NCBI GenBank assembly: GCA_025765595.1 | Contig: JAIVFH010000091.1 | Span: 1 to 64,000, forward strand | DNA from: Obelidium mucronatum | Taxonomy: Eukaryota > Chytridiomycota > Chytridiomycetes > Chytridiales > Chytriomycetaceae | Length of the DNA: 64,000 nucleotides | Reading direction: 5' to 3' | Shown here: positions 1 to 10,308 of the stretch, one piece after another | How positions within the stretch are numbered: the stretch's first letter is position 1 | Layout of the letters: each line of letters begins with the position of its first letter | Notes under the pieces: generated by a model | Database searches by the model: none | What the model was told of the DNA's origin: nothing | Seen by the model: only the letters and a program-made list of their open reading frames with translations | Position numbers and translations under genes: made by a program

Positions 1-223
1 TTCCGCGCTGCAAGCCATGAATGGAGAGACGGACGCCAAGATTATGGAACTGATTGTGCGTATTGCCAAGAGCGATCTCAAGGCAAAGACTGCGATTATG
101 GATTTACCGTTGGGGGAGGCTGTGGAGAAATGGGTTCGAGTTGGAGGTGGGATTCCTAACGCTTCAGTGCAACCGCTTTTGAGTAAAGTTGTGGAAGAGA
201 TTGGGGTCAAGTTGCTGATTTGA
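1..223 (+). CDS. 3' end of an unidentified protein
   Basis: The open frame enters from the left edge and runs to TGA at 221-223, giving about 73 residues. The segment is charged and amphipathic (EKWVRVGGG, then a C-terminal KVVEEIGVKLLI) with no motif I recognise. The gene is 5'-truncated by the window edge. Its function cannot be assigned from this tail. Confidence 0.5.
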   Translation, partial: SALQAMNGETDAKIMELIVRIAKSDLKAKTAIMDLPLGEAVEKWVRVGGGIPNASVQPLLSKVVEEIGVKLLI

Positions 224-441
224 GTTTTTTTGTCGTCCCCGTGTGAATGTCGTGTTTGTTGTGAGAGAGAGAGTGTGTGTGTGAGTGGGTTTGATTGATG
301 ATCGCCGAAGACTAGGGTTTATTGTCTGAACCATAAACAAATAAAAAAAACTGGAATAATGAATCAGCTTGATTCTTATAGTTTCGATCAATCATGTGTT
401 GTTATTAACTCACTGGCACTGCTATTAAATTTACTGGAAAA

Positions 442-1408
442 ATGGGAAACATGATGGTCAAGATGCCTGTAATGTATCATTCTTTTCTCTCCTCGGATCT
501 TTCTTTACTATTTGTTACTTCCAAACCCCTCAAGACTGGCAGTCTTTATTTGTTGGAGCGTTGCCCGGACTTGTAGAACTGCACATTTGGGAGACGGGAG
601 GCCTTGAAACAGGAGGGGATAAGGAAACTTCTTCTTATTTCATACTGGAGAGGAGTAGGAGGAGGAGGAGGTTTATATCTATGCGAGAGCAGTCTCTTGT
701 GTTGAGCGACTTCAGATCTCAATTACCAGTCACAAACAACACCACCACCAACAAACAACAACAAACAACAGCAACAACACAACTTACAACTTTGAAAAAA
801 AAACCTAGACTCTGCCCGAGATTGTCAAGGCGAAACCAACAGCCGTGAACGCTGACATCCCCGAACCAACAACCTTCTTCAATTTACCGCTACGAACAGT
901 GATTTTAGTGATTCTGGCGTGTTATGCTATTATGGGGATTGTTGGGTTAGCTCAGAGTGTGGCGTTTTTGTATAATCCTATATTCTGGTTCTTTTTGGTG
1001 TACGTTGTTTCGTTTTTTTTTCAACCCCCTCACTCACTACAACCAAACAAAAAAAAACAGGTTTGACTTGGCTGGACTCGCTGCAGATATTCTAGGGTTC
1101 TTGGCCGTGTTTCGATTGATTCCCGAATGGATGATTGGTATAGATAGATTCTTTCCTTTTAACTCACTTGCATCTGACTTCCGCCTTTCTTTTTTCTTTT
1201 TCTTTTTTTTTTTTTTTTAGCATATGGATGGGCATTGATTGCTTTTCTCGCTGTGAATGCAATCCGGTGTGTGACTTGGGCGATTTTGGGCAACTTTATT
1301 GGCGCTTTTATTACGTTTGCGTTTCAGGCGTTTTTCACGTTTAGCATGATTCAGTGTTTGTTTTCGTTGAGGGCGTATGCGAATGCATGTAAAGGAATTG
1401 CAATTTGA
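442..1408 (+). CDS. Four-helix membrane protein, tandem copy 1
   Basis: Four exons: 442-468, 809-999, 1061-1137 and 1221-1408, giving 160 residues with all phases consistent. Exon 1 encodes MGNMMVKMP. The rest has four hydrophobic helices, starting after a PEPTTFFNLPL motif and ending near LRAYANACKGIAI. The start and splice sites were set by alignment with the neighbouring copy at 1688, which begins MSSLFVKMP and shares PEPTT.FNLPL, PIFW, IPEWM and AYGWAL. There is no signal peptide apart from the first helix. The family is not known to me; a small tetraspan protein of the endomembrane system is the plain reading. The first intron (340 nt) is long for this window. Confidence 0.75.
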
Positions 1409-1687
1409 AGAGGTGCGGCGGCGACGGCGGCGGGGAAAAGTTTCTTTTGGTAATTAATTGGAAGTCCGATGGCAGTTTGAGAGAGAGGATGAGAGAGGAG
1501 GGGAAGAGAGATAGAGTCTCTTGTTGTTTGTGTTGTTGTCGTTTTTTTTTTTTGTTATTTTTTGTAGCAAAAGCCTGTTGTAATTTTTGAAATGTATTCG
1601 AAATCGTGGATATTGGTTTTGATGGTGGTGAGGTGTGTCTTTATCCAGTCTAAAAATAAATCCTCCAAACAAAAAAAATCCACAACC

Positions 1688-2486
1688 ATGTCATCCTTGT
1701 TCGTGAAGATGCCAGTTGAGTTGGAACTGTTTTGTTATTATATGAATACATCCAGGCGATCTCTTTCTCCCGGCCTTCCTCAGTCTTTTCTGAATTCTGG
1801 AGCGCTTATGACCATTTCCCCGCAACCCCTTGCCTTGCCTTCTCAATGCTTCCCCCATGACCCATACCAAATGCCATTCAACTCAAATCACCAACAACAA
1901 CAAACCAACAAAAAACAGACGATCGCCGAGCTTCGTGAAGCAAAGCCAGCACCATCGAACCCCGCCATCCCCGAACCAACAACCTACTTCAACTTGCCGT
2001 TAAAGGCAGTCCTCATGGTCATCCTTGCCGTCTATGCTGTTCTCGGGATCGTTAGTTTGGCGTCTGCGATTGGTCTCTTGTTGAACCCAATTTTCTGGAT
2101 TTACCTCATTTTTGATGTGTTGGGCTTGGCGTTGGATGTTTTTGGGTTCTTTGCAGTGTGGAGAGTTATTCCTGAATGGATGGCTGGTAAGAAGGAGTTT
2201 GGGTTGGGGGGGGGCGGCTTGAATTTTTCTCGCTTATCTGTTTGATTATAGCTTACGGATGGGCTCTTGTTGTCTTTTTCTTGGTTCACGTCGTACAGTT
2301 TATCACGTACATTTTTGTGGGTGGATTCGTTACGGGATTGATTACTGTTTTGTTCCACGTAAGTTCTCATTTGTTCGAGGTGTTTTTTTTTTTTAACTTT
2401 CGTGCCAGGCTCTCTTTACTTTTGCCATGATCTCATGTTTGATGGCTTTGCGTGCCTATGCTTTCGCTTGTCGTGGAATTGTTTAA
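1688..2486 (+). CDS. Four-helix membrane protein, tandem copy 2
   Basis: Four exons: 1688-1714, 1919-2186, 2252-2358 and 2409-2486, giving 159 residues. It is a direct paralog of the upstream gene, with the same short first exon, the same PEPTT.FNLPL entry, four hydrophobic segments and a C-terminal RAYAFACRGIV. Two intron positions are shared with copy 1. Copy 1 has an extra intron inside the FFLV/FDLAG region, and copy 2 has one before ALFTFAM that copy 1 lacks. Function is unknown. The head-to-tail arrangement, 279 nt apart, indicates tandem duplication. Confidence 0.78.
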
Positions 2487-2709
2487 GGGATGGAAATTAA
2501 CCACACGCACACACACACCACTTTGTCCCAACTTCTCATTCGTTCACACATCTATTTACACAATTTTTGGTTGATTAATCCACACCAAAATTTATTAAAA
2601 TTAGTTTTTTACCTTGTTGAATTGCAGAATATTAAATTTTTAAAAAAAAAAAAAAGGAGAATAATGTATTTATCTATTTTTAACTTCTTAAAAAAAATTG
2701 CGAACTGGA

Positions 2710-4610
2710 ATGAACAGCAACAATTCCAATAGTATATTACGACGACGTCCTCGAATACGATCAATTCTAATCGTTCTGGTCTCTATTGTCACGATAATCT
2801 ATTGTTCTCGCCGTCATCATCAACATCAACACCACCATCAACACTCCTTGAGACGTCAAAACCACCACCACCACCAACTCCCCCAAACTCAAGCCTCGTC
2901 ACTCTCACATCATTCAAGAAATACTCAAACAACGGAACCCCTAAAAAACTTAACCGACTCACTTTCCTCCCATCCGTCCAATCCTCCCAATTCCACAACT
3001 TCTGGCCAACAACCACAGCAACACAATGCCCACCACCCAAAGCCGCCCTCATCGGCATATTCACAACCTCCGAACCCACAAGCGCCGAAAAACGAACCCT
3101 CCTCCGCCAACTCTACAGATCCATCAACAACAACAACGCTCAGGTACCCATCCACCAACAAATCGACTTCCGCTTCGTGTTTGGGAATGCCAAGACTTTC
3201 GACATGGATTATGAGATCGCTGTAGAGGAGATGCTGTTTCCGAATGAGACTGTTGTGTTTGAGGCGTTGGAGGATCGCGATAGCGGGAAGATTTTGGATT
3301 GGTTTCGGTGGGTGAGGGAGCATATGTATGAGCCGATTGCGGTGCAAGAGGGGCGGCAGCGGTGGTGGTGGTTGTGGGGGAAAGGTCAGGAACAACAGTA
3401 TCAAGAACAACCACAGTACAAGTGGTGCTTAAAGTATCAGTATGTAGGGAAGGGGGATGAGGATGCGGTTTTTGAGTTGACGCGGTTAGGGAAAAAGTTG
3501 TTTGAGATTTCACGGTTGGGGAGACGGGGAATGTTTTCGACGTCTGCTTTTATTGGGAGGATTTTCCCAACGCCGTGGATCCATATGGTTTTGTCATTTG
3601 CGTTTTATTTTTTTTTTTTTTGGAGGGGGGTTGAGAATCCTTATCCTTCTTCTTTGTTCTGAATAGACGGGCATGTTATACTTGCTATCCGCTGATATAG
3701 TAGAGTGGATCAATTTCAGCCCGATACCTGTCGAGAATTTGGCAGGGGTAGAGGATATTCAAGTGGGAAAGTGGTTGTTGGAGGGTGGATTCTATTACAG
3801 AGAGTTGCAACAAGGTTTGCACTTTCATGATTTGGAAGAAAGCCATCAATGGAGTCCTGGTCCAATCAAGGATTATTCGACAGTTGTCCACTGGTATAAT
3901 TGGAAAAAAGGCCGACAACTTATAATAAGTTTTGCTTAATCAAATTGGTAATTTAGGTGCAAGGATATGGCCAGAATGTATCGGTGTATAAGTGGTCTTT
4001 TCCACAAGTAAGTTTCTCTACAAAAATCTTTTGTTATAAATCTTCTTATTTCTCCATTTTTGCCTCCCCTTAAGCCATACAATAGCACCGGAAGTAGCCC
4101 ATCGCCTTACTCTACCAACAAATCTAGCGACAAGAATCAAGCGATTTGGTCTCACCGTCTCCAACACGACAATTCAATCCATCCAGTCTCTTAAAAACCT
4201 CAAACCTAACCTTGGACGAAATCGACACCCAGATCCTGAAATCACACATCTCCCAATGGATAACACGACTCGGTCTCGATTCAGAACTCACAACCGTTAG
4301 GCGAAACGCGATTATCCATCATGTAAGCATTCGCGGGTACCTCAAGCCACACACGCAAGCAGAGATTGATGAACTCATTGTCAAGTTTATCGTGCGGGTT
4401 GCCAATATTCCAAAGAAAAAGTATCTTGCAAAGAACGATTGGAAAATCAATTGGAATGAGAATGGGATGGCGGCGGATGGGCAAAAGTTGTCTGAGCTTG
4501 TCAAAATGGTGTTGGATGGCTCAACGAGTGATGCTGATGGAATTGTGGATCCGTTGGTTGTTGAAGAGATGAGAAAAATGATTGGCGATGATCCCTCAAA
4601 AAGTATATAG
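2710..4610 (+). CDS. GT31-like glycosyltransferase paralog A, frame-broken
   Basis: Type II Golgi-style layout: an N-terminal hydrophobic anchor (about residues 18-32), a His/Pro-rich stem, then a catalytic domain with CPPPKAALIGIF, LEDRDSGKILDWF, the metal-binding GDEDAV and GVEDIQVG, the DxD and EDV motifs of family GT31. Later exons are 3667-3893, 3957-4007 and 4075-4610. Two frame changes cannot be explained by introns: one between the anchor and the stem (about 2800-2950) and one near 4150-4190, just before the conserved LTLDEIDTQIL block. A Trp/Gln-rich insertion (3345-3415) is absent from its paralogs. It is either a decaying copy or carries assembly indels. The acceptor sugar is unknown. 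Confidence 0.65.
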
Positions 4611-4657
4611 AAAGTTGTCAAGGAGAACAAAGAAAAAAGCGTTGTTAATTTATTATT

Positions 4658-6092
4658 TCAAAACACAAGCAAATCATCCATTCCGAGATTGCCCCAAACA
4701 TCGTTTACGCCATCTTGGAAACTCTCTCGAAGATTCCCACCGGCAGGACCAACATTCAGCCATCCATATGAAAGTCCATCCGCAACTGTTCCAAGAAGTA
4801 AATCGACTTGTGCTCGCATCTGCAATGACTCGCTTGTACCCATAGCCGGAAGCGAATCGCCTTCTTCAAGGGGAATGCGTAGAAACAAATGCCTCTTCAA
4901 GTCTTTCCAAATAGTGGCCGTGAATCTTCCCAACACACGAGCCATTGATTCAACTTGAGTAGAACGCGAAGCGATGGGCTCAAGAACACAAAGAAGTTGT
5001 TTGACATGGTCTTGGCCGCCAGCGGGTGATGAATTCTTGAATAGACACACTGTAAAGGTACGAACAGTTTCAAAGATTTCAGGGTCTTCGAGGTTTATGG
5101 GTAGGGAGTCCTCATTCACAAAGGTGTTGAAGAAGGCAGAACACAAGTGAGAGACAACAGCAAAGTAAATTTTCGAGTTTCGTGATCGGCTCGTGGCCTT
5201 CACTTCCGACTGGATGTTATTGTAGTAAATACAGCTTGCCATTGCAGCAACAGCTTCCCAGCGGATGGTGGTAGTTGTTGATTCAGATTCGTGAGTTGTA
5301 GTGGCAAGGGCAATCAAGAGGTTCGCCAGATTGACAGGGCTTGCTCCGAGCGAATCCATCCATCCAGTTATAAAGTGCCACCAAGTGTTGATCCACATTC
5401 TGTCTTCTGCAAAAATACCATTCTCGTCAACTTCAAAAAGAAACGGGGAGAACCCGTTCTTGAGGTTTTCTTCCGAACCCAAAGTGTTGAAGATGGCGTG
5501 CATCAGCTGCGCCGCCTGTTGAATCTGATTGTGAGAGTAAGCACTGTCGCTGTGGCCCTCTGACTCCAGCACCCGCCGCGCCAAGTGGCCTGCCACCAGC
5601 CCCCAGCGGTGCACCAAGTCGCGCGCCTCCGCGCCCTCGGCGCCCTGTGTCGCCAGCCGCTCGACGATGTCCAGCACGTCGAAGCGCGGAATGCCGCGCT
5701 CGTCGTCTTCGGGCGCGGCGCCGCTTATCGCCAGCGGCAGCGCCGAAACGAGGTCCGCGAGGTGTTTTGGCTCAGACAGAGAAGACAGCGAAGACAGAGA
5801 AGACAACGCCAGCAGCACGCGCGCGACGCCGCCGCTCCAGTCGCGCGCGGCGGCGTCCAGTGCGCTGCGGCCGACGACCGCCGGCAGCGGCGGCAGCGCA
5901 AACGCAACCAGCGCCAGCTGCGCCGTCTCGTTGGCAAAGTCGATGTCGATGCCGCACTGGCTGTGTATCGAAGGGCTGTCGACGAAGCGCTGCCAGGCTC
6001 GATACTTGCTCGAGTGGGAGGCTGCCGCCGCTGGCCGAAGACGCGGCAAGCTCGCGGCGCAGCTGCACCAAGCTTGCCTTCCGCTCTTCCAT
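4658..6092 (-). CDS. Alpha-helical (HEAT-like) protein with GC-rich 5' half
   Basis: One long frame ends at 4658 (TGA). The likely start is ATG at 6092 (MEERKASLVQL), because further upstream the frame runs into the divergent gene. A frame change is needed soon after that start (about 5990-6040) to reach the long frame that reads WQRFVDSPSIHSQ. The body is leucine/alanine-rich helical repeat sequence typical of alpha-solenoids, with no catalytic motif. The first 500 nt of the coding region is extremely GC-rich and contains a Ser-Leu repeat (5777-5810). The stop lies 47 nt from the converging stop of the gene at 2710. A scaffold or adaptor role is possible, but I do not recognise the family. 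Confidence 0.5.
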
Positions 6093-6150
6093 TTTAGAAA
6101 TTTTTTCTTCTTTGCCTCCGAAAAAAAAGTGCGTTCAGCCACGGAGACAT
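6093..6150. promoter_or_regulatory. 58-bp divergent promoter
   Basis: This short A/T-rich gap separates the ATG at 6092 (minus strand) from the ATG at 6151 (plus strand). Both promoters must fit here or extend into coding DNA. It marks an abrupt change from the GC-rich 5' end on the left to ordinary sequence on the right. Confidence 0.4.
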
Positions 6151-6757
6151 ATGTCGGGTCCACCGTCAAAGAAGGCCAAGAAGAATGCCGTCTTGCACAG
6201 CGTATCCGCCACTGCCAGCATGGGAGATAAGCTGAATGTTTCGGTAAAGCGCTTTGGCTTAAGACTCGACGGCTTCACCGGAGAGCATATGGCGGAACTG
6301 GGCCATTTGCACCACAATGTTCAACAAAGATGGTTAGAACAGCAACAACCCCCGGTTTAACTGCATAACCGACACTGTTTGACACGTTTCTTTTTTTTTC
6401 AAACCAAATAGCAATACAACGCAAATCAAATGTTATGGTGGACTTTGATACATCTGACCCAACAAAAGTAGACAAGTCTCTCAGTGACACTGGTGCTAAA
6501 ATCAGAGAAATCATCAATGACCAGCAAGTCAATGGTTGTGAGTATCTGGAGGAGGGCAAAGTGCATCCGGAACCCTGGAAAGCTTTATAAAGGAACTGAA
6601 AACTTCAAGTCTGCACTGATTGAGTATTATGATACTGGGGTGTATCTAAAACCTGAAATGATGGACTTGGCTGTGATTCAAGAAACCAAGGAGTACATTA
6701 CTTCGGAGAAATACGTGAAAGGAACACAAATGACTGCAAATAGGTGTGTGTGTGTGT

Positions 6758-6826
<69 letters not shown>

Positions 6827-8062
6827 AATGCATCGTGACGTTTTCTCTCGCTTTCCCTCGCAGAATTGCCTTTGAAGTTGAAAAACTTGGTCCCCAATAT
6901 AAAGCACTTGCCACTAGCATTCGAGAAGATCCCCGAAAATTGCAAGAGGCCATGTTGTACCAACTTGATCACTTGGAACAATACTACACCAATACCCCTC
7001 AAGTTATTACTGCGGCAAATTCAGCAAATCAATCAATGCAGTACAGGCGAGACGTCGAAGCAGTGGAATCTGGATATAAAACAAATATGGTGACTTCCTG
7101 AACGCGAATTAGAAAACACAAACTGCACATATTTAAAAATGATTTGTATTTTCATTTCTCCATGTATTTTTTAGGACGCCGCCAAACTCAGTTTTGCAAC
7201 TCGATTGGAAGTTCTTGGAAAACAAATCCAAAAGGAACATTGCTACTAGAAAATCGATTAGGGCTGATAAAAGAGACACAAAACGGATTGCATGGATTGA
7301 TTGAATCGCGTGTGAAGGAGATTGAGGCGTTTTCGGCCAACTATGTCTTGGGTCTTCATGGATTTGATATGACTGACAAACGGAAGCTTGCAGGACGAAA
7401 TTTCCAGAATGACTCAGCCAGAGCTGAAGGAAAAAATGGAAGCGGTTGGTTTCTTCCACTTCTTCCCAGAAAAATTTTTTTTTAATATTAATTTTTTTTA
7501 AATTAAAATTTTGTAGTGGTCCCAATTGGGTGGTTCTCTGACATACAGAGACACAGAACCCAACTTACCAGCGGTAGAAGAACCTCTCCAGCACAAACAA
7601 TTTTCAGTTTTTGAAAGACAATACTCCATTACAAGACCTACAAGCTGCTTGCCTCCTGCTTCCTGAAGGAATATTGACAGTCGAACAACTTGAAGAAATA
7701 ACCAGCGCATCGGCTAACGTTACAACTGTTCTCGACATATGCGATCAAGTGGCAAGTAGTAGCGATCATCCTCTGTTTCAAGCAATTCACGACAGGGCTA
7801 TTGATATCGATGCGTCTTCAGATCGCAACAATTACGAGTCTGACCAACTGGTTTGTATCAACGCACACATGGATACATTTTGATTAGCTGAATTTGATCA
7901 TGAATCGCGTGTTTCCTTTTATAGAGAGTTTCTTGTCAGATGATTTTGGCAGTTGCTTGTGGGTTGGACTCTAAAAAAGTTTCCCATGCCAACCTGCTAG
8001 CACCTGACGTGGCTCCCGCAGCAGAAGTACACGTTGACAGCGAAGAACTTGGTACGAGTTGA
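6151..8062 (+). CDS. Unidentified helical protein, several frame breaks
   Basis: The start at 6151 encodes MSGPPSKKAKKNAV, a Lys-rich and possibly nuclear N-terminus. Protein-like blocks follow in changing frames: IREIINDQQVN; YKGTENFKSALIEYYDTG (6575-6640); an exon from 6863 reading AFEVEKLGPQYKAL; ENRLGLIKETQNGLHGL (7250-7300); QLEEITSASANV (7685-7720); and a last exon from about 7925 to TGA at 8062. At least four frame changes do not coincide with credible introns. The blocks look amphipathic and coiled-coil-like. I cannot name the family. Either this stretch is poorly assembled or the gene is a pseudogene. Confidence 0.4.
6744..6822 (+). repeat. (TG)n microsatellite at a 5' splice site
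   Basis: About 79 bp of GT/TG dinucleotides with one TA interruption starts exactly at the end of the exon reading ACTGCAAATAG. The intron therefore begins inside the repeat and ends at CTCGCAG (about 6862). The downstream exon continues in phase (AG|A). Confidence 0.85.
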
Positions 8063-8198
8063 CAAGAAGTTGGGCGAATCTTTGTGTGAATGAGTCTGTG
8101 CACTGTCATGGATTCCTAGATGTCTTTGCGATGACGGGACAAAGCTATAATTCTTATAGAAATTATATAAAAAAAACGGTATATATCGTTTTGTCATT

Positions 8199-10262
8199 TT
8201 AAAGCAGAAGGCAGCACACTGTCAAAGCAAGAAACAAAGCCATAACTGTCCCATCGTATTTCCCCGCTCCAGCAGCCCCATTCGTGGTAGCAGCCGCATT
8301 ATTCTTCGGCCCTGGCTTACAAACCTTTCCATAACACACATACCCTTCCGGACACATTGCAGCCGTAGAATTCGCCCCAGAACAAGAACAAACCCCATTC
8401 GCACACCAACTCGACAACCCACATTGAATCCCACAAGCCCCACAATTCGTGACATCATTCAAAGTCCCCGTGGGACAATCACACATTCCACCGATACACG
8501 AAAAGACGGTTCCAAGCGGTGCACATGAAACTTTACAGAGGCCACAGTTGTTTTCGTCGTATAGTTTTCCTGTGGGGCAGGAGCACTCTGGCGTGGTGGA
8601 TAAGTCGCGTTGGGATCCAAACTTGAAGTTTGGACTCATCCAGAGGCCTCGATTTCGGTCCATGCAGTTCCCGGAAACGTCCAAGGATTGAAGGTTTGCG
8701 ATGGCATTGAATCCGGCGGGGATTGGGCCCGTAAAATAGTTGTTTGCCAGTGAACTAAAACAACACGAGAAACGTATCAATCCTTTTTTTTTGGAAGAAA
8801 GTCAAAAAGCCCAAAAAAAAAATACTTACATCGTTTGTAATCCATATATTTTGCATATATTGCTGGGGATGAGACCAGTCAAACGATTGCCGCTCAAGTC
8901 TCTGATTTAACAAAAAAAAAAAATTCAGTTATTTTTTTTTAGACATGCATCCATCACAATAAAAAGACGGCTTAACAAGTGAGAAAGCGCAGAAATTTGC
9001 CCTATCGCTTGTGGAATAGTTCCATTCAAAAGATTGTTGCTCAAATCAACGTCATACAAGTTTAGCGCCTTGTTGATTGTGGTTGGGATCTTTCCAGTCA
9101 GTTGATTTGATTCCAAGTGGCTACAAGTGTATTTTCAGATCCAACCTCGCAAATAAAAAAAAAAAGAGACAAGTGAAACTGATGTTTTTTTTTTTGTATC
9201 TTACATGGAAATAAGGTTGGGGATTTTTTCAAATGCGTCTGGAATGGAACCAGAAAGCTGGTTATATGACAGTATTCTGCCCAAAAAAAAGTAAGGATCC
9301 GTAAACGGACACAAAAAGGAAATAAATAAAAAGCGCCTACAGCTGCTGGATGGACGTGATTGCCATGATCGCGCTCGGTATGCTTCCAGTAAGCTGATTT
9401 GAAGAAAGGTCCCTGACAACAAAAGTCATGAGTATAAAACACTAACTTCACCAACGACGAAAAAAAAAACCCTCTGAATATTTACAAATAACTAAGGTGT
9501 GTAAGATTGGACAAGAATGAAGGAATGGAGCCAGTGAATCTGTTCGCTTTCAAGTCCAAATGCTGGATTCCAGCTAATCCTGACAAAGAATTTGATATAC
9601 TTCCAGAAATTGAATTGTTGGAGAGTCGTCTATGGCGTTGGGGGAGGGGGTGGTGGTGTCAAAATATACAAAATCAATGTGCTCCAATAAAAACACGCAC
9701 ATGAACTGCAAATTGGGCATTGATCCGACAGCATCGATTGGTGCGGTCAGTTGATTAACCGATAAATCTCTAGGGGTTGAGTGTAGGACGCATGCATGCA
9801 AAGTTTGTAATTCGGAACGATAGAAAAAATACAGTCTCTCACACTGAATTCAGAGCAGTCATCTGCGAGATACATCCAGGAATAATACCAGTAAAGGAGT
9901 TTCCGGCCAGATTCCTATAATATATATATTCACAGTGCCAAGGTCAGACTTCTTCCTGGTAAAATCGCGTTGGTGAAAACTCATACAGGATCTGTAGACC
10001 AGTTAAGCCACACAATGCATTCGGGATTCGTGACGAAGGTATTCCGGCATTTCGCATGTTTCTGTGGTGTATGCGGAATAGATTAGAGTACGAGTGCGGA
10101 GGTAGGGGTAAACAAAAACAATACAAACAATGTAGAGACGCGCTGAACAGCCTGCGCATCAGTCGTGCATTTCACGTAGCTAGATCTACAGCAGTCTGAT
10201 CCCGACGGAAAGAGCTGCGGAAAGGAATCGAATAGCGTGGAGCAGTCGGCGGCGATTGGCAT
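8199..10262 (-). CDS. Leucine-rich-repeat protein with Cys-rich tail and GPI-type C-terminus
   Basis: Ten exons: 10262-10129, 10061-9987, 9914-9843, 9769-9701, 9629-9486, 9412-9341, 9276-9205, 9120-8977, 8901-8830 and 8754-8199, totalling 1410 nt or 469 residues. Repeats follow LxxNxLxGxIPxxxxxxxxL, the plant-type 23-25-residue LRR. They are capped by a Cys-rich N-terminal segment (DCCRSSYVKC) and followed by a Cys-rich domain with many CSCPTG-like units. The protein ends in a small-residue stretch and a hydrophobic tail (LALTVCCLLL), as in GPI-anchored surface proteins. Each repeat exon encodes one or two repeats and every junction is phase 2. No signal peptide follows the only possible in-frame ATG. 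A role in cell-surface recognition is inferred. Confidence 0.8.
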
Positions 10263-10308
10263 TAAAAAATTGTATGACTCGTCCAAGGTTTCAATTTTCG
10301 ATCACTAA
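10263..10308. promoter_or_regulatory. 46-bp divergent promoter
   Basis: Start codons of the LRR gene (minus, 10262) and the F-box/histone-like gene (plus, 10309) are only 46 bp apart. No TATA box is evident. Confidence 0.35.

Noticed and set aside
2802..3080. His/Pro-rich stretch near paralog A considered as a separate gene
   Set aside because: It joins the anchor and the catalytic domain of the glycosyltransferase; the repetitive CAT/CAC codons simply read as different amino acids in each frame.
5647..6360. Plus-strand frames overlapping the 5' half of the HEAT-like gene
   Set aside because: Arg/Ala-rich low-complexity translations of a GC-rich antisense region; they also run through the divergent promoter.
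6646..7002. Thr-His repeat proteins on the minus strand
   Set aside because: They are translations of the TG microsatellite in the opposite direction.
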